64,000 bases of DNA from Candidatus Rokuibacteriota bacterium (GCA_003220535.1 QHSU01000070.1:124001-188000); one strand, 5' to 3'; shown: positions 27,088 to 36,757, counted from the stretch's first letter. Numbers and translations: made by a program. Notes: a model not told the origin generated them from the sequence alone.

Positions 27088-28134
27088 CTAAACGGCTCGC
27101 AGCCGTCGCTTCATCTCGTCGAGCACGACCACCGGCCAGGGATCGGTGCCCCGGCCGACCGCGAGATAGTAGCTCGTCCACGCCCCAAGGTAGGCCAGTC
27201 CCAGGAGTCGCGCCGGTCGTCCGCTGCCCCGCGCCCAGCACTCGCTGACGTCGCCGCCGGCCGACGCGATCAGCTCGCCGAGCACGGCGAAGCGTCGCGC
27301 GATCTCGGCCGACTCGTCGCGGTCGCGTAGCAGGACGGCGTGCATGGCGCCGGCGGCCGGTGCGCGCCACGCCTCGACCTCGTTGTGGTTCATCTCGGGA
27401 ATCGCGCCCGCGATCGCGAATCGCTTGGCGTTCTCCTCCACGTCGGTCTTCCAGCGATAGGCCACGCCGCCGGTGGCCGGGCCACCGTAGATCGCCGGCA
27501 TGCGCTCGCCGATGGCGAGGGCGAGTCGCTTGGCCTCGTTCCGCGCGGCGGGCCGCGTCGGCGCGAGCTCGTCGGCGAGCGCGCTCAGGACCTCGAGCGC
27601 CTCCGAGAGCTCGGTGTCGGTCGCGACGGCGAGCCCGGCGTCGCCGAGGATCCGCAGCGAGGGGAAGAACAGATAGCCGAGGGCCATGCGGGGCATCAGC
27701 CCGGTCGGCAGCAGCACCCGCGGCAGGCCCCGCGCGGTCGCCAGCGCCCCCAGGCTGCCGCCCGCGGTGAGTACCACCACGGGCGTCGACCGCTCCAGCG
27801 CGACCTCGGCGGCCGAGAGCACTTCCACGGTGTCGCCGGAGTACGACGAGGCGACGACGAGCGCGTGCTTGCCAGCGGCGGGGGGCAGACCGTACCCCCG
27901 ATGGACGACGATCGGCACATCGAGCCGCTCGGCGGCGCACCCCGCGATCAGCTCGGCGCCGGCGGCGGACCCGCCCATGCCCGCGAAGATCACGAGGGCA
28001 GGCCGCGCGATCGACAGCGCAGGCGCCACGCGAAGCGCCAGCGCGGCGCGACACTGAGTCGGGAACGCCGCCAGGACGTCGCGCGCGCGGTGCGGGTCGG
28101 CGCGCTCGAAGACGCTCGGGTCGTCCAGGGTCAT
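27088..28134 (-). CDS. Bifunctional phosphoglucose/phosphomannose isomerase
   Basis: Interconverts glucose-6-phosphate or mannose-6-phosphate with fructose-6-phosphate. The 348 residues have two SIS folds: [12 protein letters not shown] and [10 protein letters not shown] bind the sugar phosphate, and ENAKRFA with [12 protein letters not shown] supplies the catalytic glutamate and histidine typical of the archaeal-type PGI/PMI family. The ATG at 28134 overlaps the stop of the family 57 hydrolase gene (ATGA). The pair suggests alpha-glucan breakdown feeding hexose phosphate or mannose supply for surface sugars. Confidence 0.9.
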   Translation of the reverse strand: MTLDDPSVFERADPHRARDVLAAFPTQCRAALALRVAPALSIARPALVIFAGMGGSAAGAELIAGCAAERLDVPIVVHRGYGLPPAAGKHALVVASSYSGDTVEVLSAAEVALERSTPVVVLTAGGSLGALATARGLPRVLLPTGLMPRMALGYLFFPSLRILGDAGLAVATDTELSEALEVLSALADELAPTRPAARNEAKRLALAIGERMPAIYGGPATGGVAYRWKTDVEENAKRFAIAGAIPEMNHNEVEAWRAPAAGAMHAVLLRDRDESAEIARRFAVLGELIASAGGDVSECWARGSGRPARLLGLAYLGAWTSYYLAVGRGTDPWPVVVLDEMKRRLRAV

Positions 28135-30242
28135 CGGCGGCCCAGCGTCACGGCCGCCTCGAGCACGCACTCGTCGTCGGGACCGACGTCGATTCGCCAG
28201 ACGAGCAGGAGGGCCGTGCCCTGGTAGATCCGCTCGAACCCCCCTTCGGAGACGGAGACTGTCTCGACCGGGCCCCAGGCGAGCTCGGCCGGCGGGCTCC
28301 AGCGGAGCCGCGCTTCGACCGCCGCCCACTCGTCCACGAGCGACACCGCGCAGAGGTCCGGCACGCGGCCCGAGCTGCCGAGCGAGGGCCGCGCCGCGAG
28401 GTCGAGATACCGGTCGGGCGCGTTCCCCGCCGTCAGGGCGAGGTTCCACTGCACGGCCCAGCGTCCGGCGAGCCGCCGGCTCGGCGCGGGCCGCAGGCGG
28501 TAGTGGACCTCGATCGTCGCGTCGCGGATCGTCACCCGCTTCTCGAGGGCGAGCGGCACCTCCGGCGTGGAGTTCCGTGTGAGCACGACGACGACGCCGT
28601 CGGCACCGTCCTGCACCGAGCAGTCCAGGCGCTCGGCGCCGACGACGACGCGGGCGGCCCCCCACGGGGTGACGGGGTCGAGCGGCGCCGCGTCGTCGTC
28701 GAAGAGCCCTTCCATCAGCGATCCGCGCCGGAGCTCGTCGTAGGCCAGCAAGCCGTCGAGCCCCGCTTCCTTGGGCGCGGCAGCCTCGTGGATCGTCCGC
28801 ATCGAGTCCGCCGTGCCCGCGGCGGCCCGCGCCCGCACCTGATCGTGATAGGCCTCGGCGCGACGCGCGAAAACGTCAGCGACGTCGAGTCCGGCCGGGA
28901 AGTAGCCGAGCTCCGTGAGCATCCCGCCGGCGTCGGGCTCGAGCGTGACGGCCAGCGCGTTCGTGCGGACGAAGACCTCCGCCCGGCCATCGCCGTTGCC
29001 GTCTTCGCGCGTCCAGGCGACCGCGGGGGCGGCGCCCGCCTCGACCAGCGATCGCTCGGCCTCCAGGAGCGACGTCTTCACCGCGCGGCGGAGGTGCGGA
29101 AGGTAACAGCCGCCGAACACGCCGTGCCAGTAGGCGTCGTTGGCCTGTCCGCGCCAGAGCGCGACCTGACCGCGCACGAGTCGCGCGTCGTCGGGCCGCC
29201 GGGCGAGCGCGGCGTGGATCGACCGCGAGAGGCGCACCATCTTCCAGTACGTGTCGGCGACTTCGGGATACTTGACGAGGAAATTCCGCCAGAAACCGCC
29301 GCGCAGCAGGCCCGCCAGCCGCTCGCCGTCGGGGAGTCGGGCGATCTCCGCCTTGGCCGCCTCGAGCGCGCGCGCGGCCGCGACCGGCAACGCCCACTCC
29401 CCCATCTCACGGTAGGACGCGGTCGGCAGGTAGACTCGCCCGCTCGCCGGAAGGCGATCGACGACATCAGCGAGCGTCGTCAGCTCAAGCCAGCTCGTGG
29501 ACAGGAGTCGGTCGAAGAAGCGATCGAGCCAGCCCCCCTCGTACACGTGGGCGTACGTGCCCGGCCAGACCCCGAACTTCTCGCCGTCGTCGACCATGGT
29601 GATCGCCGCCGCGTGTCCCCGGCGCGCCTCCAGATACGCGAACGTCTCGTCGACGTCGGCGAACGGGATCAGGTACCGCAGCCGCTGGTTGATCGGAAAG
29701 ACCCGGAGGCTCTGGCCCTGCTCGTCCGTCAGGTAGTAGCCGCCCAGATCGTCGACCTCGAGGCCAGTCAGGGCGAAGTGTCGGTCGTCGACGAGCACGT
29801 ACGAGACGCCAGCCTCGCCCAGCACCCGTGGCAGGTGCGGCTCCCACACGCGCTCGGCCAGCCACATCCCGCGGGGTCGCACCCCGAAGTTCGACTTGAG
29901 GAACGTTGTGAGCCGCTCGATCTGGCCGATCTTGTCGTGGTCGGGCAGCACGGCGAGGATCGGCTCGTAGAACCCGCCGGTCAAGAGCTCCACCTGCCCG
30001 CGTGCGGCGACGACGCCCAGGAGGTCGAAGGTGCGGGGTGAGCGCTCGCGCAGCCACTCGAGCAGGCTGCCGGTGCAGTGGACGCTCAGCCGGACCTCGG
30101 GCCTCGCGTCGAGCCGCTCGAGGAACGGGCGGTAGGCGCGCTCCGTCGCCTCGACGAGAACATGGTCGAAGTTGCCGACCGGCTGGTGGTTATGGACGCC
30201 GAAGCAGAACGCCAGCCGGTCCATTGCCCACGGAGGCTTCAC
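28131..30242 (-). CDS. Glycoside hydrolase family 57 protein (4-alpha-glucanotransferase/alpha-amylase type)
   Basis: Acts on alpha-1,4-glucans such as glycogen or maltodextrin, probably in the cytoplasm because there is no signal peptide. The 703 residues open with FCFGVHNHQPVGNFDHV (GH57 motif 1). The nucleophile is the Glu in WLAERVWEP and the acid is an Asp in TMVDDGEKFGVW, as in Thermococcus 4-alpha-glucanotransferase. DUF1925- and DUF1926-like C-terminal beta domains follow (WNLALTAG). The GTG at 30242 overlaps the rapZ stop; ATG 30224 is an alternative. Its place inside the rpoN-hpf-rapZ train is unusual. Confidence 0.92.
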   Translation of the reverse strand: MKPPWAMDRLAFCFGVHNHQPVGNFDHVLVEATERAYRPFLERLDARPEVRLSVHCTGSLLEWLRERSPRTFDLLGVVAARGQVELLTGGFYEPILAVLPDHDKIGQIERLTTFLKSNFGVRPRGMWLAERVWEPHLPRVLGEAGVSYVLVDDRHFALTGLEVDDLGGYYLTDEQGQSLRVFPINQRLRYLIPFADVDETFAYLEARRGHAAAITMVDDGEKFGVWPGTYAHVYEGGWLDRFFDRLLSTSWLELTTLADVVDRLPASGRVYLPTASYREMGEWALPVAAARALEAAKAEIARLPDGERLAGLLRGGFWRNFLVKYPEVADTYWKMVRLSRSIHAALARRPDDARLVRGQVALWRGQANDAYWHGVFGGCYLPHLRRAVKTSLLEAERSLVEAGAAPAVAWTREDGNGDGRAEVFVRTNALAVTLEPDAGGMLTELGYFPAGLDVADVFARRAEAYHDQVRARAAAGTADSMRTIHEAAAPKEAGLDGLLAYDELRRGSLMEGLFDDDAAPLDPVTPWGAARVVVGAERLDCSVQDGADGVVVVLTRNSTPEVPLALEKRVTIRDATIEVHYRLRPAPSRRLAGRWAVQWNLALTAGNAPDRYLDLAARPSLGSSGRVPDLCAVSLVDEWAAVEARLRWSPPAELAWGPVETVSVSEGGFERIYQGTALLLVWRIDVGPDDECVLEAAVTLGRR

Positions 30243-31108
30243 TCGCGATCGAGATCGCGGTGGACGACGGTCGGCGTGTAGCCGATCCCGGTGAGGAACC
30301 GCTTGAGCTCCTCCGCGAGCGTCACCGAGCGGTGGCGGCCGCCGGTGCAGCCGATCGCGACCGTGAGATAGGCCTTCCCTTCCCGCTCGTAGCAGGGCAG
30401 GACGAACTTCAGGAAGTCTTCGAGGCGGCGGACGAGCTCCTTGCTCTCCGGATGGTCGAGCACGAAGGCGCGCACGCGCTCGTCGCGGCCGTCGAGCGCG
30501 CGCAAGGCGTCCACGAAATGAGGGTTCGGCAGGAAGCGGACGTCGAACACGAGATCGGCGTCGAACGGGACGCCGTGCTTGAAGCCGAACGACACCACCG
30601 AGGTGGCGAGACCCGGCCGCGCCTTCGGCGCGACGTAGAGCTCGACGAGTCGGTCCTTGAGCTGGTGGACGGTCAGCGTCGTGGTGTCGACGATCCGATC
30701 GGCGATCTCGCGCAGGTCCGAGAGCGCCTTGCGTTCGGCGCGGATCCCGTCGAGCGCGTTACCGTCGCCGGCCAGGGGATGGCGCCGCCGCGTCTCGTGA
30801 TAGCGGCGCACCAGGGCCTCCTCGCTGGCCTCCAGGAAGAGCACCTCCACGGTGTGGCCGCGGGTCCGGAGCTCGCGGATGGTGTCGAGCAGGCGTGAGA
30901 GATAGGCGCCCTCCCGCACGTCGACGCCGAGCGCCACGCGGACGATCGGCTGCTCGGAGCGCATGATCAGATCGGCGAAGGTCGGAATGAGCGTCGTGGG
31001 CAGGTTGTCGACGCAGAAGAACCCCATGTCCTCGAAGCACTTGATCGCGTAGCTCTTGCCGGCTCCGCTCAGGCCCGTGATGACGACGAACGACAGGGGC
31101 GCCGGCAT
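30239..31108 (-). CDS. rapZ: RNase adapter / nucleotide-binding protein RapZ
   Basis: In E. coli RapZ binds the sRNA GlmZ and guides RNase E, controlling glucosamine-6-phosphate synthesis; elsewhere it is a general P-loop protein (YvcJ). The 289 residues have Walker A GLSGAGKS at the start, CVDNLPTTLIP, a LPNPH segment and the C-terminal GCTGGRHRSV binding motif. It follows hpf by only 4 bases; in proteobacteria ptsN usually lies between them and is missing here. It overlaps the GH57 gene by 4 bases. Confidence 0.95.
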   Translation of the reverse strand: MPAPLSFVVITGLSGAGKSYAIKCFEDMGFFCVDNLPTTLIPTFADLIMRSEQPIVRVALGVDVREGAYLSRLLDTIRELRTRGHTVEVLFLEASEEALVRRYHETRRRHPLAGDGNALDGIRAERKALSDLREIADRIVDTTTLTVHQLKDRLVELYVAPKARPGLATSVVSFGFKHGVPFDADLVFDVRFLPNPHFVDALRALDGRDERVRAFVLDHPESKELVRRLEDFLKFVLPCYEREGKAYLTVAIGCTGGRHRSVTLAEELKRFLTGIGYTPTVVHRDLDRE

Positions 31109-31112
31109 CGCG

Positions 31113-31445
31113 CTAGGCTCCGCGCACGTCCACGCCGGCCGTCGGCTGCGGGCGAGTCCGGGCCCGCCGCCGGCGTGTCCGCGCCTCGCGCATCTGGCGG
31201 CAGAGGAGATCGACGGCGCCCTCGACCGCCGTCAGCAGATGGTCGGCGCTCGCCACGCTCGAGAAGGTGCCTCGTCGCGCGCGCGCGACGAGTCGGACCG
31301 TCCGCTGGAAGCGCTGGGATCCGCAGGTGACCCGGAGCGCGAGGGGCGGCGCCCCCCCGCGCGTGAGCTTCTCGACCTTCCGCTCGACCAGCGCCCGGAA
31401 GGACGGCGTCAGCACCACGCCGCGCCCGCTGATGATGAGCTGCAA
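31113..31445 (-). CDS. hpf: Short ribosome hibernation-promoting factor
   Basis: Binds the 30S decoding region in resting cells. From the TTG at 31445 the product is 110 residues and starts MQLIISGRGVVLTPSFRALV, exactly like the family. The longer ATG start at 31484 (overlapping the rpoN stop) would add 13 residues without similarity. The TTG has GGGAGG 7 bases upstream. It lacks the C-terminal dimerisation domain of long HPF, and its tail is an Arg-rich stretch (ARTRRRRARTRP). Sequence match is weaker than for neighbours, but the rpoN-hpf-rapZ order supports it. Confidence 0.85.
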   Translation of the reverse strand: MQLIISGRGVVLTPSFRALVERKVEKLTRGGAPPLALRVTCGSQRFQRTVRLVARARRGTFSSVASADHLLTAVEGAVDLLCRQMREARTRRRRARTRPQPTAGVDVRGA

Positions 31446-31452
31446 TGGGGGG

Positions 31453-31458
31453 CCTCCC
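31453..31458 (-). promoter_or_regulatory. Ribosome site supporting the TTG start of hpf
   Basis: GGGAGG on the minus strand, 7 bases before TTG 31445. Confidence 0.6.
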
Positions 31459-31480
31459 TCGACGGCCCGGGTCCCGCGCT

Positions 31481-32944
31481 TCACCGCTTCCGCGGCGCCA
31501 GGCGACGCTGATGCGAGGGCAGAATGCCGAGCTCCTCGCGGTACTTGGCCACCGTGCGCCGGGCGATCGTGAGACCGCGCTTCTGCAGCGCCTGCGCGAC
31601 TTCCTGGTCGGATTGCGGCTTCGCCGGGTCCTCGGCGGCCAGGAGATCCTGGATCATCTTCTTGACCGAGACGGACGACACCATCTCCCCATCGCCCGAC
31701 GCGATCCCGCTGTGGAAGAAGAACTTCAGCTCGAACAACCCCTGTGGGGTCTCGACGTACTTGTTCGTCGTCACGCGGCTGATCGTCGACTCGTGCATGC
31801 CGATGTCCTCGCCGACGTCCCGCAGCGACAGCGGACGCAGGTGGGGCAACCCGCGGTCGAGGAACTCACGCTGAAACTTCACGATCGATTGCGTGACCTT
31901 GCGGAGGGTCCGCTGCCGCTGGTCGACGCTCTTGATCAGCCACAGAGCCGACCGGAGCTTCTGCTCGACGTACTGCCGCGCCTCGTCGACGCCGGAGTTC
32001 CGGAGGAGCGACCGGTAGAGGGAGTTGACGCGGAGCCGCGGGATCCCGTCCTCGTTGAGGACGATGGTGTACTCGTTGCCGAGCTTGTACACGTAGACGT
32101 CGGGCACGATGTAGCGCGAGTCGTTGCCGCCGAACCGCCGGCCGGGCTTCGGCTCGAGCCCCATGATCTCCTCGACCGATTCCATGATCCGGTCGACGGG
32201 GAGCTTCAGGGCCCGCGCGATGTCCGGGTAGCGCCGGCGGCTCAGGTCGTCGAAGTGCGCCTCGATGATCTCGACCGAGACCGGGTCCGGCAGCGGGTCG
32301 CGCTTGAGCTGGAGCAGCAGACACTCCTGGATGGACCGCGCCGCCACGCCGGGCGGGTCGAAGCCCTGCACGAGCGTGAGGACCCGCGCCACCTCCTCGG
32401 TGGTGGCGCCGCACCGCTGGGCGATCTCCTCGTTCTCGGCGCGGAGGTAGCCGTCCTCGTCGAGGTTGCCGATGATCTCCGTCCCGATCCGGCGAACGGC
32501 GGCGTCCTCCGAGGCGAAGCGGAGTTGCTCCTCGAGATGGTCGGTCAGCGAGACCTGGGTCCGCACGACGTTCTCGAACGGCTGGTCTTCGCGATCCTCC
32601 TGCGAGACCAGCGACCGCTCCTCGTGGTCGTCGTCGGCGGACATGTACGCGGTGAAATCGAACGGGAGCTCGTCCGTCTGGCGCTCGGTGGTCGGCGGCG
32701 CCTCCGGTGTGAGCGGCTCGACCGTCGGCGCCGGCGGTGAGTCGGCGGTGACGGGCGCGTCGGCCGGCGTCTCGGGGACGTCGGGCGTGACCTCCTCTAG
32801 CAACGGATTCTCGAGCAGCTCTTTCTGGACGACCTCCTGGAGCTCGAGCGTGGACAGCTGCAGCAGCTGGATGGCCTGCTGCAGCAGCGGAGTCATGACG
32901 ACCCGCTGGCTCTGCCGTAAGGAGAGGCGCGCCTCCATGGCCAT
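31481..32944 (-). CDS. rpoN: RNA polymerase sigma-54 factor
   Basis: Directs RNA polymerase to -24/-12 promoters that need an enhancer-binding ATPase. The 487 residues show the Gln-rich region I (LRQSQRVVMTPLLQQAIQLL), an acidic Pro-rich region II at about 50-120, the core-binding region, the helix-turn-helix (LSLRDVGEDIGMHESTISRVT) and the RpoN box ARRTVAKYREELGI near the end. It is fourth in the lptC-lptA-lptB-rpoN series, which has a near-consensus sigma-54 site upstream, so autoregulation is possible. Confidence 0.97.
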   Translation of the reverse strand: MAMEARLSLRQSQRVVMTPLLQQAIQLLQLSTLELQEVVQKELLENPLLEEVTPDVPETPADAPVTADSPPAPTVEPLTPEAPPTTERQTDELPFDFTAYMSADDDHEERSLVSQEDREDQPFENVVRTQVSLTDHLEEQLRFASEDAAVRRIGTEIIGNLDEDGYLRAENEEIAQRCGATTEEVARVLTLVQGFDPPGVAARSIQECLLLQLKRDPLPDPVSVEIIEAHFDDLSRRRYPDIARALKLPVDRIMESVEEIMGLEPKPGRRFGGNDSRYIVPDVYVYKLGNEYTIVLNEDGIPRLRVNSLYRSLLRNSGVDEARQYVEQKLRSALWLIKSVDQRQRTLRKVTQSIVKFQREFLDRGLPHLRPLSLRDVGEDIGMHESTISRVTTNKYVETPQGLFELKFFFHSGIASGDGEMVSSVSVKKMIQDLLAAEDPAKPQSDQEVAQALQKRGLTIARRTVAKYREELGILPSHQRRLAPRKR

Positions 32945-32964
32945 GAGGGGTCTTCTGCCTCCGC

Positions 32965-33687
32965 CTAGAGCGCGAACCGATCGCCGAGATAGATCTCTCG
33001 GGCGACAGGGTTGTGGGCGATCTCGGTGGCGGTGCCGGCCACCAGGATCTTGCCGTCATAGAGGATGTAGGCGCGGTTGGTGATGGCGAGGGTCTCCCGT
33101 ACGTTGTGGTCCGTGATGAGAATGCCGATCCCACGCTCACGGAGCCGGGCGACGATCTGCTGAATGTCGCCGATCGCGATGGGATCGATTCCGGTGAACG
33201 GCTCGTCCAGCAGCAGGTACTGCGGCGAGGTCACGAGCGCGCGCGTGATCTCGAGTCGCCGGCGCTCGCCGCCGGAAAGCGTGTAGGCCGGGTAGCGCGC
33301 GAGCGGAGTCAGGTCCAGCTCGCCGAGGAGCTCGCGCGCGCGCTCGCGGCGCTCATCGCCCGAGAGGTCGAGGGTCTCGAGGATCGCCAGGAGGTTCTCC
33401 TCGACCGTCAGCTTCCTGAACACCGACGATTCTTGCGGTAGATAGCCGACGCCCATCCGGCACCGCTGGTACATCGGCAACGCGGTGATCTCCTCACCTT
33501 CCAGGAAGATCCGGCCGCCGTCCGCCGGGAGCAGGCCGACCATCATGTAGAACGACGTCGTTTTCCCGGCGCCGTTCGGGCCGAGCAAGCCGACGATCTC
33601 GCCCCGCTGGATGTCGAGCGAGACGGAGTCGACGACTTTGCGGGTCTTGAACCACTTCATGAGGCCCTGTGCGACGAGCCCTTCCAT
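32965..33687 (-). CDS. lptB: Lipopolysaccharide export ATPase LptB
   Basis: Powers lipopolysaccharide extraction with LptF/LptG. The 240 residues have Walker A GPNGAGKTT, Q-loop YLPQESSVF, signature LSGGERRR, Walker B YLLLDEPFTGIDP and H-loop ITDHNV, all matching LptB. It lies 3 bases after lptA. Its membrane partner is encoded far away as the single lptFG gene at 4902-7259. Confidence 0.97.
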   Translation of the reverse strand: MEGLVAQGLMKWFKTRKVVDSVSLDIQRGEIVGLLGPNGAGKTTSFYMMVGLLPADGGRIFLEGEEITALPMYQRCRMGVGYLPQESSVFRKLTVEENLLAILETLDLSGDERRERARELLGELDLTPLARYPAYTLSGGERRRLEITRALVTSPQYLLLDEPFTGIDPIAIGDIQQIVARLRERGIGILITDHNVRETLAITNRAYILYDGKILVAGTATEIAHNPVAREIYLGDRFAL

Positions 33688-33690
33688 CGG

Positions 33691-34260
33691 TCAGTTCTTG
33701 CAGGCTTCCGCCGTGCGCCTGGCCGCCGGCTGGCCGTCCTGCTTGTCGTCTTTGGCGTAGAAGATGCCTTTGACCCGGTCCTGCTTGCCGCCTTCCACGA
33801 TCGTGCGGTCCTGAGAGATGAAGATCGTGATCGTGTCCCCGGAGACGACGTTGTCCTCCTGCCAGACGCGGGCGTTGCCGATGAGCACCACGCGCTGGTC
33901 GAGGTCGTAGTACTCGGCGCGCTGCGCCGTGCCGGTGCGGCAGTCCTTGGTGATGATCCGGACGCTCCCGGTCGAGACCGTTCTCAGCACTCGGTCGCCC
34001 TTCTCGTCGAGATAGACCTCGACCCGGTCGGCGTACTGGACCGCGTTGTCGCGCCGGGCCACGACGTTACCGCTGAAGATGACCACTCCCTCCTTGCCGA
34101 ACCGCTCCATCTTCTCGGAGTCCACGGTGAGCGGCTGCGTCGTCTTCGTGGCAGCGCCCGCCGCAGGGGGTAGCGTCGAGCCCTTCGGAGCCGGCTGGCC
34201 CGCCGCGAGCCCGGGCGCCAGCGTGACGAGGATGACGGCGAGCACCGCCCGTGCGGTCAT
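33691..34260 (-). CDS. lptA: Periplasmic lipopolysaccharide transport protein LptA
   Basis: Forms the periplasmic bridge carrying lipopolysaccharide to the outer membrane. The 189 residues start with a signal peptide (cleavage near GLAAG-Q) and an Ala/Pro linker. Then comes the OstA beta-jellyroll: PLTVDSEKMERFGKEGVVIFSG, NAVQYADRVEVYLD, GTAQRAEYYDLDQRVVLIG and a VVSGDTITIFI strand. It overlaps lptC by 4 bases. The C-terminus after about residue 165 is charged and probably disordered. Confidence 0.94.
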   Translation of the reverse strand: MTARAVLAVILVTLAPGLAAGQPAPKGSTLPPAAGAATKTTQPLTVDSEKMERFGKEGVVIFSGNVVARRDNAVQYADRVEVYLDEKGDRVLRTVSTGSVRIITKDCRTGTAQRAEYYDLDQRVVLIGNARVWQEDNVVSGDTITIFISQDRTIVEGGKQDRVKGIFYAKDDKQDGQPAARRTAEACKN

Positions 34261-34811
34261 TTGCCCGTCTGGGTGAAGATCGTGTGGACCGGGCCCGCCA
34301 GCGTCGTGGACTCGTCGCCCATCCGCACGTCGAGCGCGGTGCCATCGGCGACCGCGCCGCCCCGCGAGAGCCGCACCGGCGCGTCCGTCCAGAGACGCTT
34401 CTCCGCACCCTGCCAGCGGAGGACGCTCGTCTCCAGACGGAGGCCGTCGCTCGAGGTGAGCACGACGTTGTTCCGGATCTCGAGATTCCGCGTGGCCTGG
34501 AACAGGTCGCCCTCCTCGCCGACGATCGACCAGGATCGGTCGCGCTCGAACACGTCGACCGAGATTTTCCGGAGCGCGGTGCGCCCCTCCGCGTCGAAGA
34601 TCAGCGCCTGCTCGGCCTTGAGCCTCCAGCGTACGCCGCCCGTCTCTTCCTCGATCTGGGCCTCCTTGATTCGCAGGTCGGCGCTGGAGGTGACCGGACC
34701 GGTCGACTCCACGGCCGGCGTCCGGCTCTTGGCGATGAGCGTGCCCGCCACCAGGAGCACGAAGACGACGACCATTCCGAGAATTCCAGCGGCCACGCGT
34801 TGTGCTTTCAT
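34257..34811 (-). CDS. lptC: Lipopolysaccharide transport protein LptC
   Basis: Bitopic inner-membrane protein that receives lipopolysaccharide from LptFG and hands it to LptA. The 184 residues begin with one membrane anchor (VAAGILGMVVVFVLLVAG) and continue with a LptC/DUF1239 jellyroll (IKEAQIEEETGGVRWRLKAE, WSIVGEEGDLFQ, NNVVLTSSDGLRLETS). It heads the lptC-lptA-lptB-rpoN group, and kdsC, often found just upstream, is absent. ATG 34811 gives the correct anchor; a sigma-54-type promoter starts 36 bases upstream. Confidence 0.93.
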   Translation of the reverse strand: MKAQRVAAGILGMVVVFVLLVAGTLIAKSRTPAVESTGPVTSSADLRIKEAQIEEETGGVRWRLKAEQALIFDAEGRTALRKISVDVFERDRSWSIVGEEGDLFQATRNLEIRNNVVLTSSDGLRLETSVLRWQGAEKRLWTDAPVRLSRGGAVADGTALDVRMGDESTTLAGPVHTIFTQTGK

Positions 34812-34846
34812 CGCTCTGTCGATTCTAAAGGGAAGACGGACCGGAA

Positions 34847-34862
34847 TGCAATTTCGGTACCA
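34847..34862 (-). promoter_or_regulatory. Putative sigma-54 (-24/-12) promoter of lptC-lptA-lptB-rpoN
   Basis: On the minus strand the bases read TGGTACCGAAATTGCA, fitting the consensus TGGYAC-N5-TTGCA with exact GG to GC spacing. The predicted start would be near 34836, leaving about a 25-base leader before lptC. An overlapping alternative is a sigma-70 -10 (TAGAAT at 34822-34827) with a weak -35 (TTGCAT). The site lies in a 97-base, AT-richer gap after kdsD. Confidence 0.62.
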
Positions 34863-34908
34863 CGCTACCATATGGCCGAGGGCGAGAAAAGCGGAAACAC
34901 CTTGAAAA

Positions 34909-35919
34909 CTAAACGATCTTCGCCCGGAGGATGTCGTGCAGGTGGATGACGCCGCGGGGCCGTTGGCTCTCGTCCACGACGACGAGGCTCGTGATCTTAC
35001 CCTCCATGATCTCGAGCGCCTTGGTCGCCAGGTCGTCGGCGCCGATGGTCCGCGGGGTACGGGAGACGACATCGGCCGCGCGCAATCCCTCGAGCGGTCC
35101 TCCACGCAGGTGCAGTCGGCGCAGATCGCCGTCGGTGATCACGCCGACCAGTCGGCCTTCTGCATCGACCACCGTCGTCATGCCGCACGCGTGTCGCGCC
35201 TCCCCGGCCGCGGCCGAGCGGGTGCGCTCGCGCGTCATCTCCTCCACGGCGCTCCGGAGGCTCGCGGCTTCGGTCACCATCGGCACCGTGTCGCCGCCGT
35301 GCATGAGGTCGGCCACGCGGAACAGCGCCCGCCAGCCCAGCGTGCCGCTCGGGTGGAGCGCCGCGTAATCGTCGGGCCGGAGACCGCGCAAGTCCAGCAG
35401 CGCCATCGCGAGCGCGTCGCCGATCGCCAGCGCGGCGGTCGTCGACGACGTGGGCGCCAGATTCATGGGACAGGCTTCCTCGGCCACGCTCACGTCGAGG
35501 ACCACCTCGCTCTGGCGCGCGAGCGTCGACTTGGGATTGCCGGTCAGCAGCACGATCGCTACGCCCAGTCGCTTGAGCGGCGGCAGGATGGCGAGCATCT
35601 CGTCGGTCTCGCCCGAGTTCGACAGCGCCAGCACCACGTCCCCGCGCGCCACCATGCCGAGATCGCCGTGAACGCCTTCGGCCGGATGGAGGAAAAACGC
35701 CGGCGTGCCGGTCGAGGCCAGCGTGGCGGCGATCTTCCGCCCCACGAGACCGGACTTGCCCATCCCGGTGACGATGACGCGACCGACGCACGTGTGGAGT
35801 GCCTCCACGGCCCGATCGAACCGCTCGTCGAGCTTGGGGATGAGACCGAGGATCGCTTCCGCCTCGATGCGCAGCACGCGCTCGGCAAGACGGCGGTGAT
35901 CGCGGCCGGGTCCGTTCAT
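34909..35919 (-). CDS. kdsD: Arabinose-5-phosphate isomerase
   Basis: Converts ribulose-5-phosphate to arabinose-5-phosphate, the first step of Kdo synthesis. The 336 residues have a SIS domain ([44 protein letters not shown]) and two CBS domains at about 205-335 ([23 protein letters not shown] and [17 protein letters not shown]). The SIS-CBS-CBS layout and the neighbouring kdsA make the assignment firm. It overlaps kdsA by 4 bases. Confidence 0.96.
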   Translation of the reverse strand: MNGPGRDHRRLAERVLRIEAEAILGLIPKLDERFDRAVEALHTCVGRVIVTGMGKSGLVGRKIAATLASTGTPAFFLHPAEGVHGDLGMVARGDVVLALSNSGETDEMLAILPPLKRLGVAIVLLTGNPKSTLARQSEVVLDVSVAEEACPMNLAPTSSTTAALAIGDALAMALLDLRGLRPDDYAALHPSGTLGWRALFRVADLMHGGDTVPMVTEAASLRSAVEEMTRERTRSAAAGEARHACGMTTVVDAEGRLVGVITDGDLRRLHLRGGPLEGLRAADVVSRTPRTIGADDLATKALEIMEGKITSLVVVDESQRPRGVIHLHDILRAKIV

Positions 35920-36757
35920 GGCTCGCCCAGCCCCGCCCGGATCGCCAGCAGCTGGTCCAGCAATCGCGGCAGGTCGTCGATGCGCAGCATGTTCGGGCCG
36001 TCCGAGAGCGGCCGGCCGTCGGGCAGCGTGCGGTCGGGGTCTTCGTGCATCTCCATGAAGAGCGCGTCGACGCCGAAGGCGACCGCCGCCCGGGCCAACC
36101 CCTGCACGTAGCGCCGCTCGCCGCCCGAGCGGTCGCCGGCGCCGCCCGGGAGCTGGACCGAATGGGTCGCGTCGAACACGACCGGATATCCCAGCTCGCG
36201 CATGATCTCGAGGCCGCGCAGGTCCACCACGAGGTTGTTGTAGCCGAACGATGCGCCGCGCTCGGTGAGCAGCAGCGCGTGGTTCCCGGTCGAGACGACC
36301 TTGTCGACGACGTTCTTCATGTCGGCGGGCGCGACGAACTGCCCCTTCTTGACGTTGACGGGTTTGCCGGTGGCGGCGGCGGCCAGCACGAGATCGGTCT
36401 GCCGGCAGAGGAACGCCGGGATCTGCAGTACGTCGAGCACCGCGGCCGCCGGCTCGACCTCCGACACCTGATGGATGTCGGACAGCACCGGCACGCCGAT
36501 CTCGTCCCGGACCTTCTTGAGAATGCGCAAGCCCTCGACGAGGCCCGGCCCGCGGTAGCTACGGGCCGACGAGCGATTGGCCTTGTCGTAGGACGACTTG
36601 TAGATGAACGGCACCCGGCGCTCGGCCGCGATCGAGGTGAGCCGCTCGGCCGTCATCAGGGCGTGCTTCTCGTTCTCGATCGCGCACGGCCCCCCGATCA
36701 GCGCCAGCGGCCGGCCCGCGCCGATCGTGATGGAGCCGACCGCGACCGGGTGCCTCG

